A stretch of DNA of 34,148 bases from an uncultured Flavobacterium sp. (lineage in GTDB: Bacteria; Bacteroidota; Bacteroidia; Flavobacteriales; Flavobacteriaceae), in the NCBI RefSeq assembly GCF_937967675.1, contig NZ_CALBSN010000073.1:1-34148 (forward strand), given 5' to 3'. The position numbers and the translations under genes were made by a program. Of the stretch, positions 15,714 through 24,481 are shown piece after piece. Every line of letters starts with the position of its first letter. Position 1 is the first letter of the stretch. The notes under the pieces are model-generated. The model did not search any database. It worked only from the letters and a program-made list of their open reading frames with translations, and was not told where the DNA came from.

Positions 15714-16589
15714 TTATTCAATGTTAGCATTCAAATTCATTAAATATTTTTTTGGGGTTGTGCCAAATTTTTTCTTGAAGGCAGCAATAAAATGACTACC
15801 TGTACTATAACCAATTTTCAATCCCACTTCATTTACATTATAAGAACCACTATCTAACAATTGACGTGCATAATCCATTTTGTAATCAAATAGAAACCCA
15901 TAAACGGTATCGCCATAAATTTGTTTGAAACCCATTTTTAGTTTTTTCAAACTTAACCCTACTTGTTCCGATAAAACTTCTAGTGTAGGAGGCTCGGCCA
16001 TATTAGCAATGATAATTTCTTTTGCTTTCTTAATTTTTAAAACATTTTCTTCATCAATCAAAAACGGACATTGTTCTGCATTTGGATCTTCGGAACGATT
16101 AAAATACAAACTTAATAGTTCATATCCTTTTCCTTTGTAATATAAATTCTTGATGAATGAATTTATATTGTAATGAAAAATTTGGCTAAGAACAATAGCC
16201 ATTGACGGACTTATATCGTTTTCTTTATAATACTTCTTATCTTTATTTTCTTCACTTAAAAACGGAATGCTTTCAGCTTCTGAAGAAAAAAGGCCATGAA
16301 ATTTTTTGATAGATATAATTACCGAAATTACCCAACTTTGTGGTGCTAATTCTAAGTGTATTGGCAATTCTTTTTGCGGATTGTAAAACAAAAGCGACTT
16401 CTCTTCTTTTAAATCTAAGGCATAATTTCCTTGATTAAAGACAAATTTCCCTTTTCCTTTAAGCCCAAAATGAAATTGGATAAGGCCTTGGTTTACAAGG
16501 CGTTCTACTTTAATTATTTCGTTACTATCATTTTGAAAACGCAATAAAATAAATTCGTTTTCAATTTTTATTTCTTCTAATGAACCCAT
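15714..16589 (-). CDS. AraC-family transcriptional regulator, PchR-like
   Basis: A 291-residue regulator. The N-terminal 180 residues form an unclassified sensor part; the C-terminal AraC DNA-binding domain (about 185-286) has two helix-turn-helix units: LEVLSEQVGLSLKKLKMGFKQIYG and VNEVGLKIGYSTGSHFIAAFKKKFGTTPKKYL. The LKxGFKxIYGxTVYGFL spacing is that of the PchR/YbtA group, which in other bacteria responds to siderophore or iron. It lies between the two heme operons: hemH is downstream on the same strand (98 bases) and hemA is divergent (230 bases). A role in coordinating heme or iron genes is therefore a reasonable inference. A single cysteine (174) precedes the DNA-binding domain. Its own promoter is proposed at 16683-16716. 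Confidence 0.88.
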   Translation of the reverse strand: MGSLEEIKIENEFILLRFQNDSNEIIKVERLVNQGLIQFHFGLKGKGKFVFNQGNYALDLKEEKSLLFYNPQKELPIHLELAPQSWVISVIISIKKFHGLFSSEAESIPFLSEENKDKKYYKENDISPSMAIVLSQIFHYNINSFIKNLYYKGKGYELLSLYFNRSEDPNAEQCPFLIDEENVLKIKKAKEIIIANMAEPPTLEVLSEQVGLSLKKLKMGFKQIYGDTVYGFLFDYKMDYARQLLDSGSYNVNEVGLKIGYSTGSHFIAAFKKKFGTTPKKYLMNLNANIE

Positions 16590-16682
16590 AGCGATATTTT
16601 TACGTATATAAGCCTAACAAAATCTTTTGGCGTTATTTAGAATTGTTCTACATAACATATTTGTAAAAGCTTGAATTTAGTA

Positions 16683-16716
16683 CAAATTTAGCAGAAATAT
16701 TGCAAATTAGACCAAA
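16683..16716 (-). promoter_or_regulatory. Candidate promoter for the AraC/PchR-like regulator
   Basis: On the minus strand a perfect -7 box TAAATTTG (plus-strand CAAATTTA, 16683-16690) is preceded, after a 22-base spacer, by TTTG (plus-strand CAAA, 16713-16716). Transcription would start near 16677, giving a leader of about 88 bases that also contains the short inverted repeat at 16638-16650. Confidence 0.6.
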
Positions 16717-16760
16717 TGATTTTAAAATAACTTTGAGCGACATAAAAAGTCCTTCAAGCG

Positions 16761-16792
16761 TTGTTTTTATAAAATAGTATCATTTAATTTTG
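16761..16792 (+). promoter_or_regulatory. Candidate promoter of the hemA-hemB operon
   Basis: TTG (16761-16763), a 21-base spacer and TAATTTTG (16785-16792, a perfect TAnnTTTG) fit the Bacteroidota consensus. Transcription would start near 16798, about 22 bases before the hemA start codon. The window contains no other good promoter ahead of the nine-gene run. Confidence 0.65.
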
Positions 16793-16819
16793 TTAAACTT
16801 TTAGGGAAGAGTATATCAC

Positions 16820-18076
16820 ATGGAAAACAATACATTCGCAAAGCATCCGACTTTCTATGCAGTAGGGTTGAGTTATAAGAAAGCAGATGCGGAAATGAGA
16901 GGGAAATTTAGTTTGGATGAAAAGGCTAAAACTAATTTATTGCATCAAGCCAAAGATGAAGGTATTGATAGTTTAATTGTTACTTCTACTTGTAATCGTA
17001 CTGAAATTTATGGTTTTGCCCAACATCCATTTCAATTAATAAAATTATTGTGCGAAAACAGTCATGGAACGGTTGAAGATTTTCAGAAAGTAGCTTTTGT
17101 TTACAAAAATAGTGAGGCTATTAATCACATGTTTCGTGTTGGAACTGGCTTAGACAGTCAAATCTTAGGTGATTTTGAAATCATAAGTCAATTAAAGAAT
17201 GCATTTGTAATTAGTAAAGAACTAAACTTAGTAAATGCATTTTTAGAAAGACTGGTAAATGCAGTAATTCAAGCGAGTAGAAAAATTAAAAACGAAACCG
17301 AAATTTCTTCAGGTGCAACTTCTGTGTCTTTTGCGTCGGTTCAATATATTTTTAAAAATGTAGAAGACATTGCTTCTAAAAACATCTTACTTTTTGGAAC
17401 AGGAAAAATCGGAAGAAATACTTGTGAAAACCTAGTAAAACATACTAAACACGAACAGATCACATTAATCAATAGAACTAAAGAAAAAGCCGAAAAATTA
17501 GCTAAAAAACTAGATGTTATTGTTAAAGATTATGCTGATTTACAATTAGAACTTCAAAAAGCAGATGTAGTTGTAGTAGCTACTGGTGCTCAAAACCCAA
17601 CGGTTGATAAAGCCATTTTAAATCTGAAAAAACCTTTATTGATTTTAGATTTATCGATTCCGAAAAACGTGAACGAAAATGTAAAAGATATTGAAGGTGT
17701 TACGCTTGTTCACATGGATGAACTTTCGCAAATTACGGATGAAACTTTGGAAAACAGAAAAAAACACATTCCAGCAGCCGAAGCTATTATCGAAGAAATT
17801 AAAGATGAGTTCATGTCTTGGACGAAACAACGTAAATTCGCCCCAACCATACATGCTTTAAAAGCAAAACTGAATACAATAAAAGAAGGAGAATTGAATT
17901 TTCAACGTAAAAAATTGGCTAATTTTGATGAAGAACAAGCCGAGTTAATTACAGCAAGAATCATTCAGAAAATCACGAATCACTTTGCGAATCATTTAAA
18001 AGATGATGAAACCATGGTGGATGAAAGTATTGAATGGATTGAGAAAATTTTCCAATTAGAAACGGTTTCAAAATAA
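16820..18076 (+). CDS. hemA: Glutamyl-tRNA reductase
   Basis: A 418-residue NADPH-dependent enzyme that reduces Glu-tRNA to glutamate-1-semialdehyde, the committed step of the C5 route to tetrapyrroles. The catalytic Cys58 is in VTSTCNRTEIYGF; the tRNA/substrate region includes GTGLDSQILGDFEI; the NADPH domain has the Rossmann motif LLFGTGKIGRNT; and a C-terminal dimerisation helix ends QLETVSK. The length is normal. It is the first gene of the plus-strand heme operon, and its stop codon overlaps the hemC start by one base (TAATG). Regulation is probably at the promoter just upstream, possibly by the divergent AraC-type protein. Confidence 0.97.
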   Translation: MENNTFAKHPTFYAVGLSYKKADAEMRGKFSLDEKAKTNLLHQAKDEGIDSLIVTSTCNRTEIYGFAQHPFQLIKLLCENSHGTVEDFQKVAFVYKNSEAINHMFRVGTGLDSQILGDFEIISQLKNAFVISKELNLVNAFLERLVNAVIQASRKIKNETEISSGATSVSFASVQYIFKNVEDIASKNILLFGTGKIGRNTCENLVKHTKHEQITLINRTKEKAEKLAKKLDVIVKDYADLQLELQKADVVVVATGAQNPTVDKAILNLKKPLLILDLSIPKNVNENVKDIEGVTLVHMDELSQITDETLENRKKHIPAAEAIIEEIKDEFMSWTKQRKFAPTIHALKAKLNTIKEGELNFQRKKLANFDEEQAELITARIIQKITNHFANHLKDDETMVDESIEWIEKIFQLETVSK

Positions 18077-18993
18077 TGAGCAAAATAATCCGAATAGGAA
18101 CTCGTGATAGCGAATTAGCCCTTTGGCAAGCACACACAGTACAAAAGAAATTAAATGATTTAGGCTATCAGACTGAAATTGTAGCTGTAAAATCGCAAGG
18201 AGATATTATTCTTGATAAACCACTTTACGAATTAGGAATCACGGGGATTTTTACCAAAACCTTAGACATTGCCATGATAAATGGTCAGGTAGATATTGCG
18301 GTTCATTCTATGAAAGATGTACCAACAGCTTTACCTATTGGAATTGTGCAAGCAGCGGTTTTAGAACGTGCCAACACAGTTGACATTTTAGTTCATAAAG
18401 GCAACTTAAATTTTTTAAATTCGCAAGGAACTATCGCAACTGGAAGTTTACGCAGACAAGCACAATGGTTAAATAAATATCCGAATCACAAAGTGGTAGA
18501 TTTACGTGGAAACGTTAATACCCGTATGCAAAAACTAGAAGATAGTGACTGGAACGGAGCTATTTTTGCTGCTGCAGGTTTAGAACGTATCAATATAAAA
18601 CCAGAAAATTATATCGATTTAAGTTGGATGATTCCAGCACCTGCTCAAGGGGCGATGGTAGTAGTCGCAATGGAAAATGATGATTTTTGTAAAGAGGCAT
18701 TAGCAAAATTAAACCATTCAGAAACTGAAATTTGTACATATATTGAACGTGAATTCTTAAAAACATTAGAAGGTGGTTGTACAGCTCCTATTGGTGCTTT
18801 AGCCACATTTACTTCAGATAAAATTGATTTTGAAGGCGTTTTGTTCTCTTTAGACGGAAAAGAAAAACACACAATCAAAAAAAGTTGTACTTTTGATTCT
18901 TATAAAAACTTCGGGAAAAATTGTGCCGAAGAAATTTTAAACAACGGTGGAAGCGCTCTTATGGAAAGCATTCGTCGTGTTTTAAAAAAGTAA
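18076..18993 (+). CDS. hemC: Hydroxymethylbilane synthase (porphobilinogen deaminase)
   Basis: A 305-residue enzyme that joins four porphobilinogen units into hydroxymethylbilane. It has IGTRDSELALWQ at the start, Asp81 in AVHSMKDVP, the arginine-rich GSLRRQAQ and VDLRGNVNTR segments, and Cys235 in LEGGCTAPIGA, the attachment site of the dipyrromethane cofactor. The start codon overlaps the hemA stop, which implies translational coupling. It is followed 12 bases later by the potassium transporter gene trkH instead of the usual hemD. Confidence 0.97.
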   Translation: MSKIIRIGTRDSELALWQAHTVQKKLNDLGYQTEIVAVKSQGDIILDKPLYELGITGIFTKTLDIAMINGQVDIAVHSMKDVPTALPIGIVQAAVLERANTVDILVHKGNLNFLNSQGTIATGSLRRQAQWLNKYPNHKVVDLRGNVNTRMQKLEDSDWNGAIFAAAGLERINIKPENYIDLSWMIPAPAQGAMVVVAMENDDFCKEALAKLNHSETEICTYIEREFLKTLEGGCTAPIGALATFTSDKIDFEGVLFSLDGKEKHTIKKSCTFDSYKNFGKNCAEEILNNGGSALMESIRRVLKK

Positions 18994-19005
18994 TTTTATT
19001 CCAAA

Positions 19006-20748
19006 ATGGAGAAAGAATCGTTACTCAATTATATATATCGTTTTTTCGATATTATTGTATTACTCTTCATCGTTTTTGACTTTGGATATGACTTTGAAGA
19101 AAATTACAATTCGCCTCATGTTATTGGGCTTATTTTTTTATCGATAGGTCTTTTCGCTTTTAATGCATTCAAATTCTTCACATTTAAGTACAAGAGCAAT
19201 AAAAAAGTTGCATTAGCTAATATGGTATTAATTATCGGAATTATGCTAACTTCGATAGTTATTGCTTTTTTAAATTTAGAGTTTTCCTCAGACTATATTT
19301 TACAAAAAGTCAAACCTATTTATGAAGGTGGGTTAATTTTCTATTTTTTACTAAGACTTTTAGTTTTGGTTCGTCATATTTATGATATTTACTTTAATCC
19401 TGCTATCGTATTTGTTGGGAGTTTTTTAATTTTAGATTTAATGGGAGCTTTCTTGTTGATGCTTCCTAGTGCTACAACAAATGGTATTTCGTTTACAAAT
19501 GCTTTATTTACGTCAACTAGTGCAGTTTGTGTTACAGGTTTAACAGTAGTTGACACATCCTCTGCTTTTACAATTGTAGGACAATCTATAATTTTAGTTT
19601 TGATTCAATTAGGCGGAATTGGTATCTTAACTTTTACCTCTTTCTTTGCTTTCTTTTTTAGAGGTAGTTCTTCATTTAAAGAAGGTTTAAACACAAAGGA
19701 TTTTATTGCTCATGAAGGGTTGCGAGATGTTTTTAGAGCGGCGCTTAATGTTGTAATTCTTACACTAGGTGTTGAGATTTTAGGGGCAATTTTTATTTAT
19801 TCTTCTATAATTGAAATAAATACTATTGAAAATAAATTTTTCTTCTCCGTTTTTCATTCTATATCAGCTTTTTGTAATGCTGGATTTTCAATTTTATCAG
19901 CTGGATTATATGATGAAACCATTCGTTTTGACTATTTTCTTCAATGGGTAATTATGACTTTAATTGTGCTTGGTGGTCTTGGACATAATATTGTGTTTAA
20001 TTTTTACCAATACATTAAAAATTATATCATAGAACTTTTTGAGAAAAAAATCATTCACAAAAAAATACGAGTAATTACTCTTAATACCAGAATTGTTATT
20101 TACACTACAATATTTTTATTAGTAGGAGGATTTGTCTTTTTGTTTATTTCGGAGTATAACAACACTTTGTTAGAACATAATACCATATTTGGAAAAATTA
20201 CTGCTGCATCATTTAATTCTGTTACACCAAGAACCGCAGGCTTTAATGCTGTTGATTTTGCTAAAATGAATGTGCCATCTCTTTTATTTATTATTTTTTT
20301 AATGTGGATTGGAGGTTCTCCTGCGTCAACTGCGGGGGGTATTAAAACAAGTACTTTTGCTCTTGCAACATTAAATATTTTTGCGGTTGCTAGCGGAAAA
20401 AGTAGAATACAAGTGTTTGGAAGAAGAATTTCATCTGAATCTACCTCTCGTGCTTTTGCAATTTTATGTATTTCTCTTATAACAATTGGCATTTCTATTG
20501 TAGCCATATTAATTTTTGAACCCAAAGGAACTCCATTATTAACAGTAGCTTTTGAATGTTTTTCTGCATATAGTACAGTAGGTTTAACTTTAAATTTCAC
20601 TCCAACTTTAACAGAACCAAGTAAATATGTACTTATTGGATGTATGTTTATTGGTCGTATTGGTATGCTCAATTTAATGGTTGGACTATTACGCAGAATG
20701 AATCATCAGTTCTATGAATATCCAAAAGAAAATATATTAATTAACTAA
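19006..20748 (+). CDS. trkH: Potassium uptake membrane subunit (TrkH/KtrB family)
   Basis: A 580-residue inner-membrane K+ translocating subunit with four pore-loop repeats. Each carries a selectivity-filter glycine: Gly178 in TSAVCVTGLTVVDTS, Gly293 in SISAFCNAGFSI, Gly412 in SVTPRTAGFNAVD and Gly526 in FSAYSTVGLTLN. Having all four glycines makes it K+ selective. Two additional N-terminal helix pairs precede the core (about residues 10-125), so it is longer than the compact KtrB proteins. It pairs with the RCK-domain protein encoded 10 bases later. Its location inside a heme biosynthesis operon, between hemC and hemD, is unusual; there is no sign of a separate promoter or terminator around it. 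Confidence 0.95.
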   Translation: MEKESLLNYIYRFFDIIVLLFIVFDFGYDFEENYNSPHVIGLIFLSIGLFAFNAFKFFTFKYKSNKKVALANMVLIIGIMLTSIVIAFLNLEFSSDYILQKVKPIYEGGLIFYFLLRLLVLVRHIYDIYFNPAIVFVGSFLILDLMGAFLLMLPSATTNGISFTNALFTSTSAVCVTGLTVVDTSSAFTIVGQSIILVLIQLGGIGILTFTSFFAFFFRGSSSFKEGLNTKDFIAHEGLRDVFRAALNVVILTLGVEILGAIFIYSSIIEINTIENKFFFSVFHSISAFCNAGFSILSAGLYDETIRFDYFLQWVIMTLIVLGGLGHNIVFNFYQYIKNYIIELFEKKIIHKKIRVITLNTRIVIYTTIFLLVGGFVFLFISEYNNTLLEHNTIFGKITAASFNSVTPRTAGFNAVDFAKMNVPSLLFIIFLMWIGGSPASTAGGIKTSTFALATLNIFAVASGKSRIQVFGRRISSESTSRAFAILCISLITIGISIVAILIFEPKGTPLLTVAFECFSAYSTVGLTLNFTPTLTEPSKYVLIGCMFIGRIGMLNLMVGLLRRMNHQFYEYPKENILIN

Positions 20749-20758
20749 TCTTGTCCAA

Positions 20759-21466
20759 ATGAAAATTATCGTATTTGGTTTAGGAAACTTCGGAATGTCG
20801 CTTGCTATCAGTCTTACTGAAACAGGAAACGAAGTAATTGGTGTTGACAAAAACATCGAAAAAGTAAATTTAGTAAAAGATAAAATTTCACATGCTATAG
20901 CATTAGATTCTACTAATGAATTATCATATGAAGCTTTACCGTTAAAAGATGCTGATAAAGTAGTTGTTGCTATTGGTGAAAACGAAGGGGCGGCTATTAT
21001 TACAACGGCTATTATCAAAAAACTGTCAGATGTTAAAATCATTAGTCGTGCTTTATCACCTATTCATGATACCGTTTTAGAAGCAATGGGGATTTATAGC
21101 ATAATTCACCCTGAACAAGAATCAGCCGATAGATTAACAAAACAAATTAATTTTAAATCAACTTTAGAAAATTATCAATTAGATGATAATTACACCATTT
21201 CGGAAGTAAAAGCAAAACCTGAATTTTTTGGTAAAACTTTAGCAGAATTAGATTCAATCGACAAATACCATTTAACACTAGTTACCATCATTCGAAAAAG
21301 AGAGAAACGTAATTTGATTGGTAAAAAAACGATAGTAAAAGAAACAATTGGCCGCCCAGATCCTGAAACTGTAGTACAGGAGCATGATATTTTAGTGGTT
21401 TATGGTTACAATAAAGACATCGAAACCTATTGTTTAGGACAAGAAGAACACCAAATTAGAAGCTAA
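20759..21466 (+). CDS. trkA: Potassium uptake regulatory subunit (TrkA/KtrA, RCK domain)
   Basis: A 235-residue cytosolic gating subunit: an N-terminal Rossmann RCK domain with VFGLGNFGMSLA (GxGxxG) and the acidic residue ending the second strand (EVIGVDKN) for NAD(H)/ATP binding, followed by a C-terminal RCK-C domain (about 150-230, including EFFGKTLAELD and HDILVVYGY). It has one RCK unit, as in KtrA, so it should form an octameric ring under TrkH. It is 10 bases after trkH and one base before hemD, firmly inside the heme operon. Confidence 0.94.
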   Translation: MKIIVFGLGNFGMSLAISLTETGNEVIGVDKNIEKVNLVKDKISHAIALDSTNELSYEALPLKDADKVVVAIGENEGAAIITTAIIKKLSDVKIISRALSPIHDTVLEAMGIYSIIHPEQESADRLTKQINFKSTLENYQLDDNYTISEVKAKPEFFGKTLAELDSIDKYHLTLVTIIRKREKRNLIGKKTIVKETIGRPDPETVVQEHDILVVYGYNKDIETYCLGQEEHQIRS

Positions 21467-21467
21467 A

Positions 21468-22127
21468 ATGACCCGAATTCTCTCTACAAAAAAACTTTCA
21501 AAAGCATTAAAAAACAAACTTTCTGATGCTAAAATTGAACTTGTAGAAAAGAATTTTATTCAAACTAAATCTATTGATTTTGAAATACCTCAACTCAACG
21601 ATTACTTAATATTTACAAGTAAAGAAGCGGCAAAAAGTGTTTTAAAATCAGATGTCAAAAATGTTCTCTCAAAGTCTTGTTTGTGTGTAGGAAATAAAAC
21701 CCGAAGTTTTCTAGAAAAGAAAGGATTCATTGTTTTGGAAAGTGCCGATTATGCTGAAGAATTAATCCAAATAATCGAATCAAAATATAAAACGAATTCG
21801 TTTACTTTCTTTTGCGGAAATATCAGAAGAAATACAATTCCTGCTTTTTTTCAGCAAAATAAAATCGCATATAACAAAATTGTCGTATATGAAACCAAAC
21901 TGAAACCACACCAAATCAAAGAAACATTTGATGGCGTTTTGTTTTACAGTCCGTCTGGAGTCAACAGCTTTTTAGAAAAGAACACATTAGAAAATAAAAC
22001 GTGTTTTTGCATTGGAACCACCACAGCAAAAGCATTAGAAAATAAAACAAAAAACATAGTAATTGCATCACAACCCACTGTTGAAAATGTAATTAACGAA
22101 GTAATACATTATTATAAACGCTTATAG
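21468..22127 (+). CDS. hemD: Uroporphyrinogen-III synthase
   Basis: A 219-residue enzyme that closes and isomerises hydroxymethylbilane to uroporphyrinogen III. HemD sequences are very variable; recognisable here are ILSTKKLSKAL at the N-terminus, the first-domain block LNDYLIFTSKEAAKSVL, the second-domain block FDGVLFYSPSGVNSFLEKN (typical 'FxSPS.v..f') and CFCIGTTTAKALENKT. Its place between hemC and hemE supports the call. It starts one base after the trkA stop, implying translational coupling to the potassium genes. Confidence 0.9.
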   Translation: MTRILSTKKLSKALKNKLSDAKIELVEKNFIQTKSIDFEIPQLNDYLIFTSKEAAKSVLKSDVKNVLSKSCLCVGNKTRSFLEKKGFIVLESADYAEELIQIIESKYKTNSFTFFCGNIRRNTIPAFFQQNKIAYNKIVVYETKLKPHQIKETFDGVLFYSPSGVNSFLEKNTLENKTCFCIGTTTAKALENKTKNIVIASQPTVENVINEVIHYYKRL

Positions 22128-22156
22128 CCAATTGCTTAAAGCATAAAGCATAAAAA

Positions 22157-23179
22157 ATGATTAAGAACGACTTATTTTTACGAGCATTAAAAGGAGAAAC
22201 TGTAGAACGTCCACCGGTTTGGATGATGCGTCAAGCAGGAAGATATTTACCAGAATTTAGAGCTTTACGCGATAAATATGATTTCTTCACACGTTGCGAA
22301 ACGCCAGAATTAGCTGCTGAAATCACAGTGCAACCCATTCGAATTGTAAAACCAGATGCGGCTATTTTATTCTCAGACATTTTAGTGGTTCCAAGAGCTA
22401 TGGGAATTCACGTGGAACTAAAAGACAATTTAGGTCCGATAATTCCAAATCCAATTCGCACAATGGAACAAGTAAATCAAGTTTTTGTGCCGAATATTCA
22501 CGAAACCTTAGGTTACGTAATGGATGCGGTAAAACTAACCAAAGAAATGTTGAATGACGAAGTGCCATTAATTGGTTTCGCTGGTTCGCCATGGACGATT
22601 TTCTGTTATGCGGTTGAAGGAAAAGGTTCTAAAAGTTTTGATACCGCAAAAGGATTTTGCTTTTCAAATCCAGTTGCGGCACACTTATTATTACAAAAAA
22701 TCACTGATACTACGATTTTATACCTAAAAGAAAAAGTAAAAGCAGGTTGTAACGCCATTCAGGTTTTTGATTCTTGGGGAGGCATGCTTTCTCCAGTAGA
22801 TTATCAAGAATTTTCATGGCAATACATCAACCAAATCGTAGAGGCGTTAGCTGAAGAAACAGAAGTAATCGTTTTCGGAAAAGGATGTTGGTTCGCTTTA
22901 AACGAAATGTCAAAATCAAAAGCATCTGCTTTAGGAGTAGATTGGACTTGTTCACCAAGAAACGCTCGTTATTTAACGGGTGGTGACATCACATTACAAG
23001 GAAATTTTGATCCAAGTCGTTTGTTATCTCCAATTCCAACCATCAAAAAAATGGTTCACGAAATGATTGACGAATTCGGAAAAGACAAATACATAGTAAA
23101 CTTAGGACATGGAATTTTACCAAATATTCCTGTGGATCATGCGAAGGCTTTTGTGGAAGCAGTGAAAGAGTATAAATAA
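22157..23179 (+). CDS. hemE: Uroporphyrinogen decarboxylase
   Basis: A 340-residue enzyme that decarboxylates the four acetate side chains of uroporphyrinogen III to give coproporphyrinogen III. It has the N-terminal signature RPPVWMMRQAGRYLPEFR, ILFSDILVVPRAMG with the substrate-binding aspartate, LIGFAGSPWTIFCYAVEG, and FDSWGGMLSP. The length is normal. The 29-base gap after hemD contains a small tandem repeat of the AAAGCAT type (22138-22152) with no obvious regulatory role. Confidence 0.97.
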   Translation: MIKNDLFLRALKGETVERPPVWMMRQAGRYLPEFRALRDKYDFFTRCETPELAAEITVQPIRIVKPDAAILFSDILVVPRAMGIHVELKDNLGPIIPNPIRTMEQVNQVFVPNIHETLGYVMDAVKLTKEMLNDEVPLIGFAGSPWTIFCYAVEGKGSKSFDTAKGFCFSNPVAAHLLLQKITDTTILYLKEKVKAGCNAIQVFDSWGGMLSPVDYQEFSWQYINQIVEALAEETEVIVFGKGCWFALNEMSKSKASALGVDWTCSPRNARYLTGGDITLQGNFDPSRLLSPIPTIKKMVHEMIDEFGKDKYIVNLGHGILPNIPVDHAKAFVEAVKEYK

Positions 23180-23181
23180 TT

Positions 23182-23556
23182 ATGAATGGTGTTAATTTGA
23201 AATACTTGTCCATTTTACTATTTCTTTTTATTTGCATTCCAACTTCACATGTTAGTTTGCCTTTTTTTTTAGTAATTGGTTTATTGATACTTCAAATCTT
23301 TTCTTTAACAGATGAGTTTATATTGCTTTCAATTGAAAATTTATTTCTGATATTATCAATTTTAGGAATAATTTTATATTTAAATAAAAGATTAATATTG
23401 GGTTTTCTAGGTCAATTGCTGCTAATTATAGCGGTTATTGTTTTTGTAAAAATTGAAAATTTAAAACATTTTGAATTCACAATTCCTTTTACAATACACT
23501 TACTAATATCAAGCTTATATTTTTTAAAATTGTTTAGAGTAAAAAATGAAAAATAA
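23182..23556 (+). CDS. Small hydrophobic membrane protein of unknown function between hemE and hemF
   Basis: The protein has 124 residues, about 70 percent hydrophobic, with four predicted membrane helices (about 8-24, 26-42, 50-66, 70-88, and possibly 100-115) and a short basic tail KLFRVKNEK. No family is recognised. It begins 2 bases after the hemE stop and overlaps the hemF start by 11 bases, so its translation is coupled to both neighbours. That placement suggests a role near coproporphyrinogen oxidation, for example as a membrane anchor or porphyrin handler, but nothing in the sequence proves it. It is too hydrophobic to judge by composition alone; its consistent frame, start codon and tight junctions argue it is a real gene. 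Confidence 0.75.
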   Translation: MNGVNLKYLSILLFLFICIPTSHVSLPFFLVIGLLILQIFSLTDEFILLSIENLFLILSILGIILYLNKRLILGFLGQLLLIIAVIVFVKIENLKHFEFTIPFTIHLLISSLYFLKLFRVKNEK

Positions 23557-24448
23557 ATTCTACACCTACATACAAAACCTACAAGATCAAATCTGTAAAG
23601 GATTAGAAGATATTGATGGTGGTACTAAATTTCGTGAAGATATTTGGGAACGACCAGAAGGTGGCGGAGGTCGCACTCGCGTAATTGAAAACGGAACTGT
23701 TTTTGAAAAAGGCGGTGTAAACATCTCTGCTGTTCACGGGAAATTACCTGATACGATGCAAAAAATGTTCGGCGTAGGAGAAGCGGATTTCTTTGCTTGT
23801 GGATTGAGTTTGGTGATTCATCCGAAAAGCCCAATGGTGCCTACGGTTCATGCCAATTGGCGTTATTTTGAAATGTATGATGAAAACGGTAACATCATCA
23901 ATCAATGGTTTGGTGGCGGACAAGATTTAACCCCGTATTATCTGTTTGAGGAAGATGTAAAACATTTTCACCAAACTTGTAAAACGGCTTGCGACAAACA
24001 TAATCCAGGATTTTATCCGAACTATAAAAAGAAATGTGACGAATACTTTTGGAACGCACACCGTAATGAAGCTCGTGGAATTGGTGGTTTGTTTTTCGAT
24101 TATTTGAAAGAAACCGACACCATGAAAATGGAAGATTGGTACAATTTTGTAACCGAAGTTGGAAATTCATTCTTGCAAGCTTATGTTCCCATTGTGGAAA
24201 AAAGAAAAGATTTACCATTTACCGAAACGCAAAGAACTTGGCAAGAAATTCGCCGTGGTCGTTATGTAGAATTCAATTTGGTTCACGATAAAGGCACTCT
24301 TTTTGGACTAAAAACGAACGGTAGAATCGAAAGTATTTTGATGAGTTTACCACCCCATGTGCAATGGGTATATGATCATCATCCTGAAGCGGGAAGTGAA
24401 GAAGAAAAATTATTGAAAATATTAGCAAAACCAATTGATTGGGTATAA
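23546..24448 (+). CDS. hemF: Coproporphyrinogen III oxidase, oxygen-dependent
   Basis: A 300-residue enzyme that uses O2 to convert coproporphyrinogen III to protoporphyrinogen IX. Family signatures are GGGGRTRVIENG near residue 38, VHANWRYFE, WFGGGQDLTPYYLFEEDVKHFH, and the C-terminal RRGRYVEFNLVHDKGTLFGLKTNGRIESILMSLPP. The length is normal. It is the aerobic form; no radical-SAM HemN is encoded in the window, though one may exist elsewhere. The start at 23546 lies within the last codons of the small membrane protein gene (11-base overlap). Confidence 0.97.
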   Translation: MKNKFYTYIQNLQDQICKGLEDIDGGTKFREDIWERPEGGGGRTRVIENGTVFEKGGVNISAVHGKLPDTMQKMFGVGEADFFACGLSLVIHPKSPMVPTVHANWRYFEMYDENGNIINQWFGGGQDLTPYYLFEEDVKHFHQTCKTACDKHNPGFYPNYKKKCDEYFWNAHRNEARGIGGLFFDYLKETDTMKMEDWYNFVTEVGNSFLQAYVPIVEKRKDLPFTETQRTWQEIRRGRYVEFNLVHDKGTLFGLKTNGRIESILMSLPPHVQWVYDHHPEAGSEEEKLLKILAKPIDWV

Positions 24449-24481
24449 TTATCCAATATCAATCACAAATCATAAAATATT

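Noticed and set aside
20100..20672. A 190-codon open frame on the minus strand inside trkH
   Set aside because: It lies wholly antisense to a gene with all pore motifs intact; the peptide is low-complexity and has no recognisable domain. It follows from AT-rich codon use on the other strand.
22138..22152. Short tandem repeat of AAAGCAT units between hemD and hemE
   Set aside because: There are only about two copies in a 29-base AT-rich gap; no hairpin, promoter or known regulatory pattern is formed.
23898..24218. A 106-codon open frame on the minus strand inside hemF
   Set aside because: It is antisense to a strongly conserved enzyme and its sequence shows no family features or start signals.
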